Assembly (NCBI GenBank): GCA_021741355.1
Contig: JAIOXZ010000028.1
Location: forward strand, 1-48,646
Source: Caulobacter sp.
GTDB lineage: Bacteria > Pseudomonadota > Alphaproteobacteria > Caulobacterales > Caulobacteraceae
Direction: 5' to 3'
DNA: 48,646 nt
The translations under genes were made by a program, and so were the position numbers. Positions 7,421 to 16,408 of the stretch are shown here, piece after piece (within the stretch, counting starts at the first letter, position 1; every line of letters begins with the position of its first letter). The notes under the pieces are model-generated. The model saw only the letters and a program-made list of their open reading frames with translations, was not told the origin of the DNA and made no database searches.

Positions 7421-10400
7421 GGTGTGTCTCCTTGTTGAATCGATTGAGCGGACTTGGCGCGACGCCGCCTGAGCAGCAGATAGGCGGCGGGAACGATGAG
7501 CATCGACAGCAGCGGCGCGGTCAGCATGCCGCCGATCATCGGGGCGGCGATGCGGCTCATCACCTCCGACCCCGCGCCATGGCCGAGCAGGATGGGCAAC
7601 AGGCCCGCGAGGATCACCGCGACGGTCATGGCCTTTGGTCTTACGCGCAGCAGCGCGCCTTCCCTCACGGCCGCCTCGACCTGACGGGCGTCAGGATCCT
7701 CGCCGCGTTCGGCGAGGGCGTGTTTGAGGTAGATCAGCATCACCACCCCGAACTCGGCCGACACGCCCGCAAGGGCGATGAACCCGACACCCGTGGCCAC
7801 TGATTGGTGGTAGCCCAGCAGATAGAGGGTCCAGATGCCGCCGGTCAGGGCGAACGGCAGGGTTCCCATGACCAGGGCCGCCTCATCGAACCGGCCGAAG
7901 ATCACGTAGAGCAGGACGAAGATGATCAGCAGGGTGGCCGGCACGACCACCTTCAATCGCGCCATGGCCCGCTCCAGGAACTCGAACTGGCCGGAGTAGG
8001 CGATGGAGACGCCCGGTGAGAGCCGGACATCCTTGGCCACGGCCGTGCGCAGGTCCTTGACCACGGAAGCCAGATCGCGCCCCCGCACGTCCACATAGAC
8101 CCAGGTCGAGGGTCGCCCGTTCTCGGTCTTGAGCATCGGCGGGCCGTCGGCGACCGAGACCGCCGCCACCGTTCCGAGCGTGATCTGCTGGCCCGAAGGC
8201 GTCAGGATCGGCAGGGCCCGCAGGCCCTCCAGGCTGTCCCTTGTCTCACGTGGATAGCGGACGCTGATCGGGTAGCGCGCCAGGCCCTCGACCGTCTGGC
8301 CGATGGTCTCGCCGCCGATCGCGCCGGCGACGATTTCCTGCACATCGGCGATGTTGAGACCGAACCGCGCGGCGGCGGCGCGGTCGATGTCGATGTCCAC
8401 ATAACGTCCGCCCGTAAGGCGCTCGGCGAGCGCCGAGCTGACGCCGGGCGTGCGCCGGGCCACCGCTTCCACATCGTGTGCGATGCGATCCAGTTCGGCC
8501 AGATCGGCGCCGGACACCTTGACCCCGATCGGGCTCTTGATGCCCGTGGCCAGCATGTCGATGCGGTTGCGGATCGGCGGCACCCAGACGTTGGCCAGGC
8601 CCGGGACCTGAACCGCCCGGTCCAGTTCCTCGACCAGCCGCTCTGGGGTCATGCCGGGCCGCCACTGGTCGCGGGGCTTGAACTGGATGGTGGTCTCGAA
8701 CATCTCCAGCGGCGCGGGGTCAGTGGCGCTCTCGGCGCGGCCGGCCTTGCCGAACACGCTCTTCACCTCCGGCACGGTGCGGATCATCCGGTCGGTCTGC
8801 TGCAGCAGCTGCGAGGCCTTGGCCGCCGAGAGGCCCGGCAGGGCCGAGGGCATGTAGAGCAGGTCGCCCTCGTCCATCAGCGGGATGAACTCGCCGCCGA
8901 GCTGCGACAGCGGCCAGGCGGTGGTGGCGAACACCAGCGCGGCAATGATCAGCGTTGTCCGGGGCCGGTCCAGCACCCAGTCGAGCGCGGGCCGGTAGAT
9001 CGCGGTGAGCCAGCGGTTGAGGACATTGTCCTGCTCCGCCGGAATGCGCCCCCGGATCAGCCAGCCCATCAGCACCGGGACCAGGGTCACCGACAGCAAC
9101 GCCGCCCCGGCCATGGCGTAGGTCTTGGTGAAGGCCAGCGGCGAGAACAACCGCCCTTCCTGCGCCTGCAGGGTGAACACCGGCATGAACGACAGGGTGA
9201 TGATCACCAGGCTGAAGAACAGCGCCGGGCCGACCTCGACGGCGGCGTCGGTGATCACCCGCCAGCGTTCGTCGCCCTCCAGGCGCTTGCCCGGGTGATC
9301 GTGTTCCCAGCGTTCGATCTTCTTGTGCGCGTTCTCGATCATCACCACGGCCGCGTCGACCATGGCCCCGATGGCGATGGCGATGCCGCCCAGCGACATG
9401 ATGTCGGCGTTCACCCCCTGCAGCCGCATGATGATGAAGGCGATCAAGACCCCCAGCGGGAGTGTCAGGATGGCCACCAGCGCCGAGCGGACGTGCCAGA
9501 GGAACAGGCCGCAGACGAGGGCGACGATGAGGAACTCCTCGCCGAGCTTGCCGGTCAGGTTCTCGATGGCGCGGTCGATGAGCTGCGAGCGGTCGTAGGT
9601 GGTGATCACCTCCACGCCCGGCGGCAGGCTGCGTTTCAGGTCGTCGAGCCTGGCCTGCACCGCCTTGATGGTGGCGCGGGCATTCTCGCCGGAACGCAGG
9701 ATGATGACCCCGCCGGCGACCTCACCCTGGCCGTCCAGTTCGGCGATGCCGCGCCGCATTTCCGGCCCGATCTGGATCGTTGCGACGTCGCCGAGCAGAA
9801 CCGGCGTCCCTCCGGCGGCGCGCAGCGGAACGGTCCGGAAGTCGTCCAGGGTCTTCAGATAGCCGCTGGCCCGGACCATGTACTCGGCCTCGGCCAGCTC
9901 CAGCACCGAACCGCCGGCCTCGCCATTGGCGCGGCCGATCGCCTCGACCACCTGTCCGTGGGTGACGCCGTAGGCGGCCAGTTTCACCGGGTCGAGCACC
10001 ACCTGGTACTGCCTGACCATGCCGCCGATGCTGGCCACCTCGGCCACCCCCGGCAGACTCTTGAGCTCATAGCGCAGGAACCAGTCCTGCAGACCACGCA
10101 GCTGTGACAGGTCGTGGCGGCCGGTGCGATCGACCAGGGCGTATTCGTAGACCCAGCCCACGCCAGTGGCGTCCGGGCCAAGAGCCGGGCGGGCGGTGTC
10201 CGGCAGTCGACCCTGGACCTGGTTGAGGTACTCCAGAACCCGGGACCGCGCCCAGTAGAGGTCGGTCCCGTCCTCGAACAGCACATAGACGAAGCTGTCG
10301 CCGAAGAACGAATAACCGCGCACCACCTTCGCGCCGGGCACCGACAGCATGGTGGTGGCCAGGGGATAGGTGACCTGGTTCTCGACGATCTGCGGCGCCT

Positions 10401-10566
10401 GGCCGGGATAGCTGGTGCGGATGACCACCTGCACGTCGGAGAGATCAGGCAGGGCGTCGACGGCCGTGGTGCGCACCGCCCAGACGCCGGTTCCGATCAC
10501 GGCCAGAGCAGCCAGCACCACGAAGAAGCGGTTGGCGACAGACCAGCGGATGAGGGCGGCGATCAT
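7417..10566 (-). CDS. cusA: Heavy-metal RND efflux transporter, CusA type (Cu/Ag)
   Basis: This protein of 1049 residues begins [20 protein letters not shown] and has the 12-helix RND architecture. The TM4 proton-relay segment [18 protein letters not shown] and the porter-domain segment [15 protein letters not shown], which carries a copper-path methionine, identify the monovalent-cation (HME4, CusA-like) subgroup. It is the inner-membrane engine of a tripartite pump expelling Cu(I)/Ag(I) across the outer membrane. The start at 10566 overlaps the cusB stop by four bases and fits the usual RND N-terminus; longer upstream extension would only read through cusB. Confidence 0.95.
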   Translation of the reverse strand: MIAALIRWSVANRFFVVLAALAVIGTGVWAVRTTAVDALPDLSDVQVVIRTSYPGQAPQIVENQVTYPLATTMLSVPGAKVVRGYSFFGDSFVYVLFEDGTDLYWARSRVLEYLNQVQGRLPDTARPALGPDATGVGWVYEYALVDRTGRHDLSQLRGLQDWFLRYELKSLPGVAEVASIGGMVRQYQVVLDPVKLAAYGVTHGQVVEAIGRANGEAGGSVLELAEAEYMVRASGYLKTLDDFRTVPLRAAGGTPVLLGDVATIQIGPEMRRGIAELDGQGEVAGGVIILRSGENARATIKAVQARLDDLKRSLPPGVEVITTYDRSQLIDRAIENLTGKLGEEFLIVALVCGLFLWHVRSALVAILTLPLGVLIAFIIMRLQGVNADIMSLGGIAIAIGAMVDAAVVMIENAHKKIERWEHDHPGKRLEGDERWRVITDAAVEVGPALFFSLVIITLSFMPVFTLQAQEGRLFSPLAFTKTYAMAGAALLSVTLVPVLMGWLIRGRIPAEQDNVLNRWLTAIYRPALDWVLDRPRTTLIIAALVFATTAWPLSQLGGEFIPLMDEGDLLYMPSALPGLSAAKASQLLQQTDRMIRTVPEVKSVFGKAGRAESATDPAPLEMFETTIQFKPRDQWRPGMTPERLVEELDRAVQVPGLANVWVPPIRNRIDMLATGIKSPIGVKVSGADLAELDRIAHDVEAVARRTPGVSSALAERLTGGRYVDIDIDRAAAARFGLNIADVQEIVAGAIGGETIGQTVEGLARYPISVRYPRETRDSLEGLRALPILTPSGQQITLGTVAAVSVADGPPMLKTENGRPSTWVYVDVRGRDLASVVKDLRTAVAKDVRLSPGVSIAYSGQFEFLERAMARLKVVVPATLLIIFVLLYVIFGRFDEAALVMGTLPFALTGGIWTLYLLGYHQSVATGVGFIALAGVSAEFGVVMLIYLKHALAERGEDPDARQVEAAVREGALLRVRPKAMTVAVILAGLLPILLGHGAGSEVMSRIAAPMIGGMLTAPLLSMLIVPAAYLLLRRRRAKSAQSIQQGDTP

Positions 10567-11792
10567 GGCCGGTCCCCGATCGGGCGGGCCGTGACGCCGG
10601 CGAGGCTGGCCTCGGAGTCGATCAGGAACTGGCCGGAGGCGACGACCTTCTCTCCCTCCGCCAGGCCGGCGAGGACCTCGGTCTTGCCGCCGGCCTCCCG
10701 GCCCGTCCGGACCTCGGCCGGCTGGTAGCGGCCGCCGTCGAGGGCCAGCATGACCAGGGTGCGCTTGCCCGTGCGGATGACGGCTTCCGACGGGACCAGC
10801 AGGGCGGGGCTCGCCGCCTCGCCGAGCTGCACGGTGGCGAACATGCCGGGCTTCAGCCGACCGCCGCGATTGGAAAGCTCGATCCGCGCGGTCAGGGTTC
10901 GCGTCTCGCCCTGCGTTTCGGGCAGGATCGTCGAGACGCGACCGGCGAAGGTCTCTCCGGGGAAGGCGGCGAGGGTCACGCTGACCGGCGCTCCCGTCCG
11001 AACCTGGCCGGCCAGCGCCTCGGGAATGGCGGCGTTGACCCAGACCGCGCCCAGCCCGTTGACCTCCGCCAGGGTCTGGCCGGCCATGACGGTCATGCCG
11101 GCCCTGACGTTCAGCGTACGGATCACCCCGCCCGTCGGGGTCGAGATGGTCACCACCGTTTGCGGGCGGCCGGCGCGCTCGATCTGGTCGATCAGGCGAT
11201 CGGACATGCCGAGCAGAACCAGCCGCTGCCGCGCAGCCCGCGCCAGGTCCGCGTCCCCGGTGCGACGAACCGCGAGATACTCGGCCTGGGCGCCGCCCCA
11301 TTCGGGAACCAGCACATCGGCCAGCGGCGCGCCGGCGTCGACGAGATCGCCCGGCGCGCGGTTGTAGACCCTCTGCACGAACCCCCCGGTCCGCGTCTGC
11401 ACGATGGCCACGTCGCGCTGATTGAAGTCCACCACGCCCGTCGCGGTGAGACCGGACGGCAGGGTTCCGCGGGTGACGGCGACAACCCGGCCACCAAGGT
11501 TTTGCAGGCTGGCCGGATCGATGCGAACCCCGGCCTCGCCGCTCTCGTCGGCGTATTTTGGAATCAGGTCCATGCCCATGGAAGACTTGCCCGGGCCGGG
11601 ATAGCGCTCCGCGGGCAGCATCGGGTCATGCCAGTAGAGTATCTTGCGTCCGGCCTCATTGGCCGGCGGCGCCGGATCGGCCGAGGGCGAGCCTAGCCGC
11701 GCCAGGCCATAGCCGGCCGCGCCGGCAACCAGCGCCAGCGCCACCGCCGCCATCGCGACCTGAGGCGTCGAAACTCGTTTGAACGCGCTCAT
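10563..11792 (-). CDS. cusB: Membrane fusion protein of the Cus efflux system
   Basis: This protein of 409 residues has an N-terminal membrane anchor ([20 protein letters not shown]) followed by the CusB heavy-metal segment [20 protein letters not shown] and [11 protein letters not shown], which in E. coli CusB includes the methionines that receive Cu(I) from CusF. HlyD-type barrel-sandwich and beta-barrel domains follow ([28 protein letters not shown]). It links CusA to the outer-membrane channel and takes part in metal hand-over. Its start overlaps the cusC stop (ATGA) and its stop overlaps the cusA start. Confidence 0.94.
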   Translation of the reverse strand: MSAFKRVSTPQVAMAAVALALVAGAAGYGLARLGSPSADPAPPANEAGRKILYWHDPMLPAERYPGPGKSSMGMDLIPKYADESGEAGVRIDPASLQNLGGRVVAVTRGTLPSGLTATGVVDFNQRDVAIVQTRTGGFVQRVYNRAPGDLVDAGAPLADVLVPEWGGAQAEYLAVRRTGDADLARAARQRLVLLGMSDRLIDQIERAGRPQTVVTISTPTGGVIRTLNVRAGMTVMAGQTLAEVNGLGAVWVNAAIPEALAGQVRTGAPVSVTLAAFPGETFAGRVSTILPETQGETRTLTARIELSNRGGRLKPGMFATVQLGEAASPALLVPSEAVIRTGKRTLVMLALDGGRYQPAEVRTGREAGGKTEVLAGLAEGEKVVASGQFLIDSEASLAGVTARPIGDRP

Positions 11793-13021
11793 GATGCGTC
11801 GCTCCCGTAGGTGATGTTGATCCGCACGGCCTCGCGCAGGGCCTCGGCTTCCTTGTCGAGGAGATCGAGCTTGGCGTCGGCGAGAGCGGTGAAGGCGGCC
11901 AGCACGTTCGGCAGACCGGCGGTTCCAGCGGCATAGCTGGCGGTCTCCAGGTCCGCCCGGCGCAGCGCCAGCGGCAGTCGGCCATCCCGCGCCCGCGCCC
12001 AGAGTTCCTGGCGCATCTGCAGAGTGGCCAGGTCGCCATCCAGCGCGGCGACCAGCTGCCGTCGCGCGATCTCCCGATCGACCCTCGCCCGGCCGGCGTC
12101 GGCGGACCGGGCGTCGATCGTCGGGCCCTGCCGCTCCCCTTTGCGAAACGGAAGGGACACCGTGACCCGCGCCGAGACCATGTCGCCGAACGTCGGGTCG
12201 CGGCGTTGATAGGCCAGCTCCCAGCTCCAGTCGGGCGACAGCGCGGCCCGGGCTCCCGCCAGGTCCGCGTCGGCCAGCCGGGCGCCGGCGTCGAAGGTCA
12301 GCAGGATCGGATGGCGGTCCAGGCCCGCCCTCAGCGTGACAGGATCGACTTCCCAGCGCGGCGGCTCGCCACTCACCGAGGCCTCCGGATCGCCGGCCCA
12401 TTGCACCAGCGCCGCCCGGGCCTTCTCGACCTCGGCCATCAGCGCGCTGCGGCGATCGGCGATGGCCAGCAGCCATTCGGCCGGCTCGATGGTCTCGGCG
12501 GGTCTTGCCCCGCGCGTCACGGCCGAGGGCGCCGTGCCGAGAATCGGCGTGAGGGCCTTCTCCACCTCGTCCAGCGCGGCCAACCGCGCCTGGGCGTAGT
12601 AGAGGTCGACCCAGGCCTGGGCGACGGCCAGTCGGACCGCCCTCTTTTCAAGGCCTGTCTGGGCGTCCGCCATCCCGATCTCGGCGCCGGCGCGTTCGAC
12701 CGCCGCCCGGCGGGCGGGGCGGCTGGGCATGTCCTGCATCACACCGACGCTGGCCATGGTCATTTCGTCCGCCCCAAAGCGACCCGCCATGGGGCCGCTG
12801 ATCGGCAGGTTCTCGATCCCCAGAGCGATCTTGGGGTCGGGCAGAGACCCTGCGCTGCGGCTGGCCGAGCGCGCCGCATCAACGCGCAAGGCGGCGGCTC
12901 TCAAACTCGGCGCGGTCTCGCCGGCCAGAGCCAGAGCCTGGTCGAAGGTCAGCGGCTCGGCGTGGGCCGAGACGGCGGTGGCGCTCAGGGCGAGCAGCCA
13001 TGCCAGTTTCAAGGGAGACAT
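11789..13021 (-). CDS. cusC: Outer-membrane efflux protein (TolC/OMF family) of the Cus system
   Basis: This protein of 410 residues has a signal peptide cleaved near SAHA-EPLTF, then the repeated TolC-type helical hairpins with LTFDQALALAGETAPSLRAA at the N-terminus and LPDPKIALGIENLP, both usual in CusC/CzcC-like channels. It forms the trimeric outer-membrane duct for CusBA. No N-terminal lipid-attachment cysteine is seen. It is the second gene of the operon, 73 bases after the small periplasmic protein, and is translationally coupled to cusB. Confidence 0.92.
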   Translation of the reverse strand: MSPLKLAWLLALSATAVSAHAEPLTFDQALALAGETAPSLRAAALRVDAARSASRSAGSLPDPKIALGIENLPISGPMAGRFGADEMTMASVGVMQDMPSRPARRAAVERAGAEIGMADAQTGLEKRAVRLAVAQAWVDLYYAQARLAALDEVEKALTPILGTAPSAVTRGARPAETIEPAEWLLAIADRRSALMAEVEKARAALVQWAGDPEASVSGEPPRWEVDPVTLRAGLDRHPILLTFDAGARLADADLAGARAALSPDWSWELAYQRRDPTFGDMVSARVTVSLPFRKGERQGPTIDARSADAGRARVDREIARRQLVAALDGDLATLQMRQELWARARDGRLPLALRRADLETASYAAGTAGLPNVLAAFTALADAKLDLLDKEAEALREAVRINITYGSDAS

Positions 13022-13094
13022 GCTCCAAACTCCTCATGACGGCGCGCGGGCGCCAGCGGCCGGCCCACGGAGAGGCCGGCGGTCAACTGAGAGT

Positions 13095-13457
13095 TTAGAG
13101 AGCGATGGGAGGTCGTATGTCCCGGTCGGGCGGCAGGGACGCGAGCGTCCGAGTCGGGGCCCGGATGGGCTCAACGCTGTCGAAGGTGATGATCGCCAGA
13201 TCGACGCCCCCGGCGGGCAGCGCCGCCGCCGTGGCGAAGCAGGCCATGCCCGGCTTGCACGGCGCCGTCTGGTCGGGGGATCCCTGGCCGTGATCGCAGC
13301 AGCCCATTTCGGCGTGATCCACCGCCGTCATGCCGCTGGCTTCCATCGGGCAGGGGGTCGTCGCCATGGCGCGCGCGGACGGCACCGCAACTAGCGGCAA
13401 AGCCAGCGCGGCGGTCCAGACCAGCAGCAAGGCAAGAAACCTGTTCAGGTCAACCAC
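13095..13457 (-). CDS. Small exported Cys/Met/His-rich protein heading the Cus operon
   Basis: The protein has 120 residues with a signal peptide (VDLNRFLALLLVWTAALALP..., cleavage near PSARA). The mature part contains possible soft-metal ligands: CPMEASGM, HAEMGCCDHG and CKPGMACF. I do not recognise a named family; proteins of this type head Cus operons in alphaproteobacteria and may buffer periplasmic copper. The GTG at 13457 is the best in-frame start; the Shine-Dalgarno is weak, and the ATG four bases upstream is out of frame. The FNR-like promoter lies just upstream. Confidence 0.7.
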   Translation of the reverse strand: MVDLNRFLALLLVWTAALALPLVAVPSARAMATTPCPMEASGMTAVDHAEMGCCDHGQGSPDQTAPCKPGMACFATAAALPAGGVDLAIITFDSVEPIRAPTRTLASLPPDRDIRPPIAL

Positions 13458-13488
13458 TCCATGAGCGCGAGCATGAAACGCTCGACCC

Positions 13489-13535
13489 GACTGCACAATA
13501 CACGAGCGGTCGGTCGGGAGCCTGATATAAATCAA
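13489..13535 (-). promoter_or_regulatory. FNR/FixK-type box and promoter for the Cus operon
   Basis: On the minus strand TTGATTTATATCAG (13535-13522) matches the FNR/FixK consensus TTGAT-N4-ATCAA except for the last base. A -10-like TATTGT sits at 13501-13496, and the box centre is about 40 bases from the predicted start near 13489. That is the class II activator spacing. Oxygen- or redox-dependent control of the copper efflux operon is inferred. Confidence 0.6.
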
Positions 13536-13718
13536 CTGCGTCGGGGTTGGTGATGAGAGGCTGGTGGAACTCCCGGATGGTCTTGAGCTCCTGACTCGGG
13601 GAGGGGTGGCCAGCGCCTTCACCGGGCTCGCCCAAATAGTGGGCCTGGAGGGCGGACGCCGGCCCGCATTGCCGGGGCCTTGTTCAGCCCTGCCACCGCC
13701 GCCGTCTACGCACACCTG

Positions 13719-13934
13719 GCGCCGCTCATGGGCGCAGAGTTCCTGATCGCGCAGGACCTCGATCACCCGGCAGTCGCGAACCTTTCCCGTGCCGCGGCAG
13801 GCGACCATCCGGGCTAGCTCGTCGCGTAGTCCAGTGAGCTGGCTGATCTTTGCCGCGATGATTTCGAGATGGGTGCGGGCGATGGAAGCGCAGGCGATAG
13901 ATAGCGTCATGTCCCGCCACGAGCTCAGAATCAT
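13719..13934 (-). pseudogene. MerR-family regulator remnant lacking the DNA-binding domain
   Basis: The frame from about 13895 to 13719 encodes IARTHLEIIAAKISQLTGL, then RDELARMVACRGTGKVRDC and VIEVLRDQELCAHE. It aligns closely with the dimerisation helix and metal-binding C-terminus of the intact MerR at 17648-18070 (IARSHLEGVDEKIAQLTRL ... DCKVIEVLSDHGLCEHE). The N-terminal 70 or so residues with the winged helix-turn-helix are absent; only about 50 bases separate the homology from operator site A. It was presumably the divergent regulator of pbrT and lost its DNA-binding half by deletion. A possible truncated product could begin at 13934 or 13910. Confidence 0.75.
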
Positions 13935-13945
13935 TCTCAAATAGC

Positions 13946-13976
13946 TTGCCCCTCTAGTGGCTTGAGGGTTTAGGGC
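13946..13976 (+). promoter_or_regulatory. MerR-type operator/promoter, site A (pbrT)
   Basis: The -35 is TTGCCC (13946-13951), followed directly by the dyad CTCTAG-TGG-CTTGAG (13952-13966), with the -10-like TAGGGC at 13971-13976. The 19-bp spacer is the hallmark of MerR-activated promoters. It lies 24 bases before the pbrT start. Confidence 0.82.
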
Positions 13977-13999
13977 AGTCTGGTCTTCGAGGATCGACC

Positions 14000-15973
14000 A
14001 TGCTGCCATCGCCAGCTTCAGACCGTCAGCCGCGCCGGACGCTGCATGTCCTCGCACCTGCGTGCCTCGCCCTGGTGCTCATGGTCAGTCTGCTGATGGG
14101 TGGCCGCGCCCTCGCCGCCGCGACCCCGGCGGAGACGATCTGGCGCCTGCTGGACTATGTCGCCGTGGACTATCCCGGCGCCATTCAAGATGGGCGGGTC
14201 ATCAGCACCGCCGAATACGCCGAGATGGTCGAATTCTCGCAAACGGTCAGCAGTCAGATGGCGACCTTGCCCGCGACTAAGGCGAAGCCGGGTCTCCAGA
14301 GGCAAGCCGATGCGCTCAAGCAAGCCATTGCGGCGAAGCGGCCACCCGCCGAGGTCGCCCGTCTGGCCAAGGGCCTCGCTGCCGATTTGCTCGCGGCATA
14401 CCCGGTGCCGCTCGCCCCTTCGGGTGCGCCTGATCTGACTCGCGGAGCCTCCCTCTACGCCGAGAACTGCGCCTCCTGTCACGGAGCCACGGGGGACGGC
14501 AAGGGACCGGCGGCCAAGGGTCTGGACCCGGCGCCCATCGCTTTCACAGATCAGGATCGAGCCCGGCACCGGAGCCTGTTCGGCCTCTATCAGGTCATCG
14601 AGCAGGGGCTGGAGGGGACCGCCATGCTCAGCTTCGCTCAAATGCCGTCGAACGACCGCTGGGCGCTCGCCTTCTACGTCGGCGGCCTGTCTCAAGATGA
14701 AGGCGCCCGGAGCCGGGGCGAGGCGCTCTGGAAGGGCGACGCGAACCTTCGCGGACAATTCCCCAACCTGGAAACCCTGACCAAGACCACGCCCGCTGAG
14801 CTTGCGCAGGCGGTGGGAAGCCGGAAGGCCGACGATCTCATGGCCTACCTCCGCCGCTCGCCCGGTATCCTGACCGAGAAGCGGGACGCCTCCCTGGCGT
14901 TCGCCAGGAGCAAGCTGAAGGCCACGGTCACCGCCTACGCCGCCGGGAGCGCCCGCGACGCCACCGCCCTGGCCCTGTCCACATATCTCGACGGCATCGA
15001 GCCGTTCGAGCCCGCTATCGCGGCTCGCGATCCCAAGCTCCTGGCCCGGATCGAAGCCGCGATGGGCGAGTTCCGGTCCCGGATCGGGCGAGGCGCGCCA
15101 ATTGACAGTATTCGACAGCAGGCGACCGTGATCGAGGGCCTGCTGGACGAGGCCGAGGCCGTCCTCGCTCCCGCCCAGGCCGACACGACGGCGGCCTTCG
15201 TAGGCGCCCTGACGATCCTGCTGCGTGAAGGTCTCGAAGCCCTGCTGATTGTCGTCGCCATGATCGCCTTCCTCAAGAAGGCGGATCGGCAGGACGTGCT
15301 TCCCTATGTCCATGGCGGCTGGGCGGCAGCGCTCGGCGCGGGCGTCCTGACTTGGGCGGCGGCGACCTTCTTCATCACCATCAGCGGCGCCCAACGCGAG
15401 CTAACCGAAGGCTTCGGCGGCTTGTTCGCCGCCGCCGTTCTGCTGAGCGTCGGGATATGGATGCACGGGAAGAGTCAGGCCGACGCATGGCAACGCTACA
15501 TCAAAGAGCGGCTGTCAAAGGCCCTGTCGAGGGGGTCGGCCTGGTTCCTGTTCCTGCTGGCGTTCGTGGTGGTCTATCGAGAGGTTTTCGAGACCATCCT
15601 CTTCTTCGCCGCCCTGTGGAGCCCGCAGACCGCTGGGGCGGTCCTGGGTGGCGCGGCAGTCGCGCTGGTCGCGCTGGCGGCCATCGGCTGGGCCATGCTC
15701 CGCTACAGCACCCGTCTGCCGATCTCCAAGTTCTTCGCGGTCAGCGCCGCCCTGGTCGCCGTCCTGGCCTTTGTCCTGGCGGGGAAGGGCCTGGCGGCGC
15801 TCCAGGAGGCAGGGATGGTTCCGGTGACGCGGGTGGCCGGGCTGCCCAAGCTGGAACTGCTAGGCTTATACCCGACTTGGCAGACCATCCTTGTCCAGCT
15901 TGCCGTCATCGCCATCCTGGTTGCCGGGTATTTCTATAATCGGCGTGCACTCCAGCCCCGACCGGCAGCTTAG
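14000..15973 (+). CDS. pbrT: PbrT-like lead/iron permease with N-terminal cytochrome c domain (FTR1 family)
   Basis: This protein of 657 residues contains a signal/anchor at 18-38, a single-haem cytochrome c segment with CASCH (about 154-158) and a C-terminal seven-helix FTR1 permease. Two REGLE-type metal motifs are visible: REGLEALLIVVAMI and REVFETILFF. PbrT of Cupriavidus imports Pb(II), and related FTR1 proteins take up Fe(III). It stands alone behind MerR operator site A, with GAGGAT upstream of the ATG. Its position opposite a MerR remnant mirrors the classical pbrT/pbrR divergence. Specificity for lead rather than iron is inferred from context. Confidence 0.88.
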   Translation: MLPSPASDRQPRRTLHVLAPACLALVLMVSLLMGGRALAAATPAETIWRLLDYVAVDYPGAIQDGRVISTAEYAEMVEFSQTVSSQMATLPATKAKPGLQRQADALKQAIAAKRPPAEVARLAKGLAADLLAAYPVPLAPSGAPDLTRGASLYAENCASCHGATGDGKGPAAKGLDPAPIAFTDQDRARHRSLFGLYQVIEQGLEGTAMLSFAQMPSNDRWALAFYVGGLSQDEGARSRGEALWKGDANLRGQFPNLETLTKTTPAELAQAVGSRKADDLMAYLRRSPGILTEKRDASLAFARSKLKATVTAYAAGSARDATALALSTYLDGIEPFEPAIAARDPKLLARIEAAMGEFRSRIGRGAPIDSIRQQATVIEGLLDEAEAVLAPAQADTTAAFVGALTILLREGLEALLIVVAMIAFLKKADRQDVLPYVHGGWAAALGAGVLTWAAATFFITISGAQRELTEGFGGLFAAAVLLSVGIWMHGKSQADAWQRYIKERLSKALSRGSAWFLFLLAFVVVYREVFETILFFAALWSPQTAGAVLGGAAVALVALAAIGWAMLRYSTRLPISKFFAVSAALVAVLAFVLAGKGLAALQEAGMVPVTRVAGLPKLELLGLYPTWQTILVQLAVIAILVAGYFYNRRALQPRPAA

Positions 15974-16036
15974 GTGTGGTGGCGCGGCACGGTTCAATAG
16001 CCAGTTTCCGACTACGGCGACGATACGCACGCCAGG

Positions 16037-16408
16037 CTAAGCCGGAAACTGCGCGATCACCGCTTTGCCGATCAAGTATACGGCCAGACCGTAGGCGGCC
16101 ATCGTGGGAATGACGGTAAGGACCAGGCCAAAAGCTCGTCCGCTCGCACCGTTGGAGTAGCCCAACAGGAGAAGCAGAGCCGCCCGACGCCGAACAGCAC
16201 CACGGCGCCGACGATCAGCGAGAGGGCGTTGCCCGCAGCGTCCCTGTCCCGCAGCCCACATCCAGCATGGTGTCGTGAACGTGGGGACCAAGTTCGCCGA
16301 TAAGAGCCTGCCGCCAGATCTTCTCCCGCGTCAGGAGGGCAATCGCCAGGTCATAGAGTCCCTCCATTCGGGGCGACCAAGTGCGAGTGTAAACGTAGGG
16401 TCGGTCAT
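16037..16408 (-). pseudogene. Decayed region: frameshifted, truncated methyltransferase joined to a membrane-protein tail
   Basis: An ATG at 16408 overlaps the stop of the CDF-LspA gene (ATGA) and starts MTDPTF. A single frame change near 16391 then gives EGLYDLAIALLTREKIWRQA and LDVGCGTGTL, closely matching the start of the methyltransferase at 5744. Homology stops right after SAM motif I (about 16236). From about 16183 to the stop at 16037 another frame encodes a short hydrophobic tail, SGRAFGLVLTVIPTMAAYGL, with a further hydrophobic stretch in a second frame just before it. This looks like a deletion fusion of two former genes downstream of the CDF-LspA gene. The roughly 430 bases from 15974 to 16404 hold no intact gene. 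Confidence 0.6.

Noticed and set aside
8476..10107. 543-codon plus-strand frame opposite cusA
   Set aside because: It mirrors the conserved cusA sequence, is low-complexity (Gln/His/Arg/Gly), and has no plausible start region.
14018..15394. 458-codon minus-strand frame opposite pbrT
   Set aside because: It is fully contained in the pbrT gene on the other strand, with no recognisable domain.
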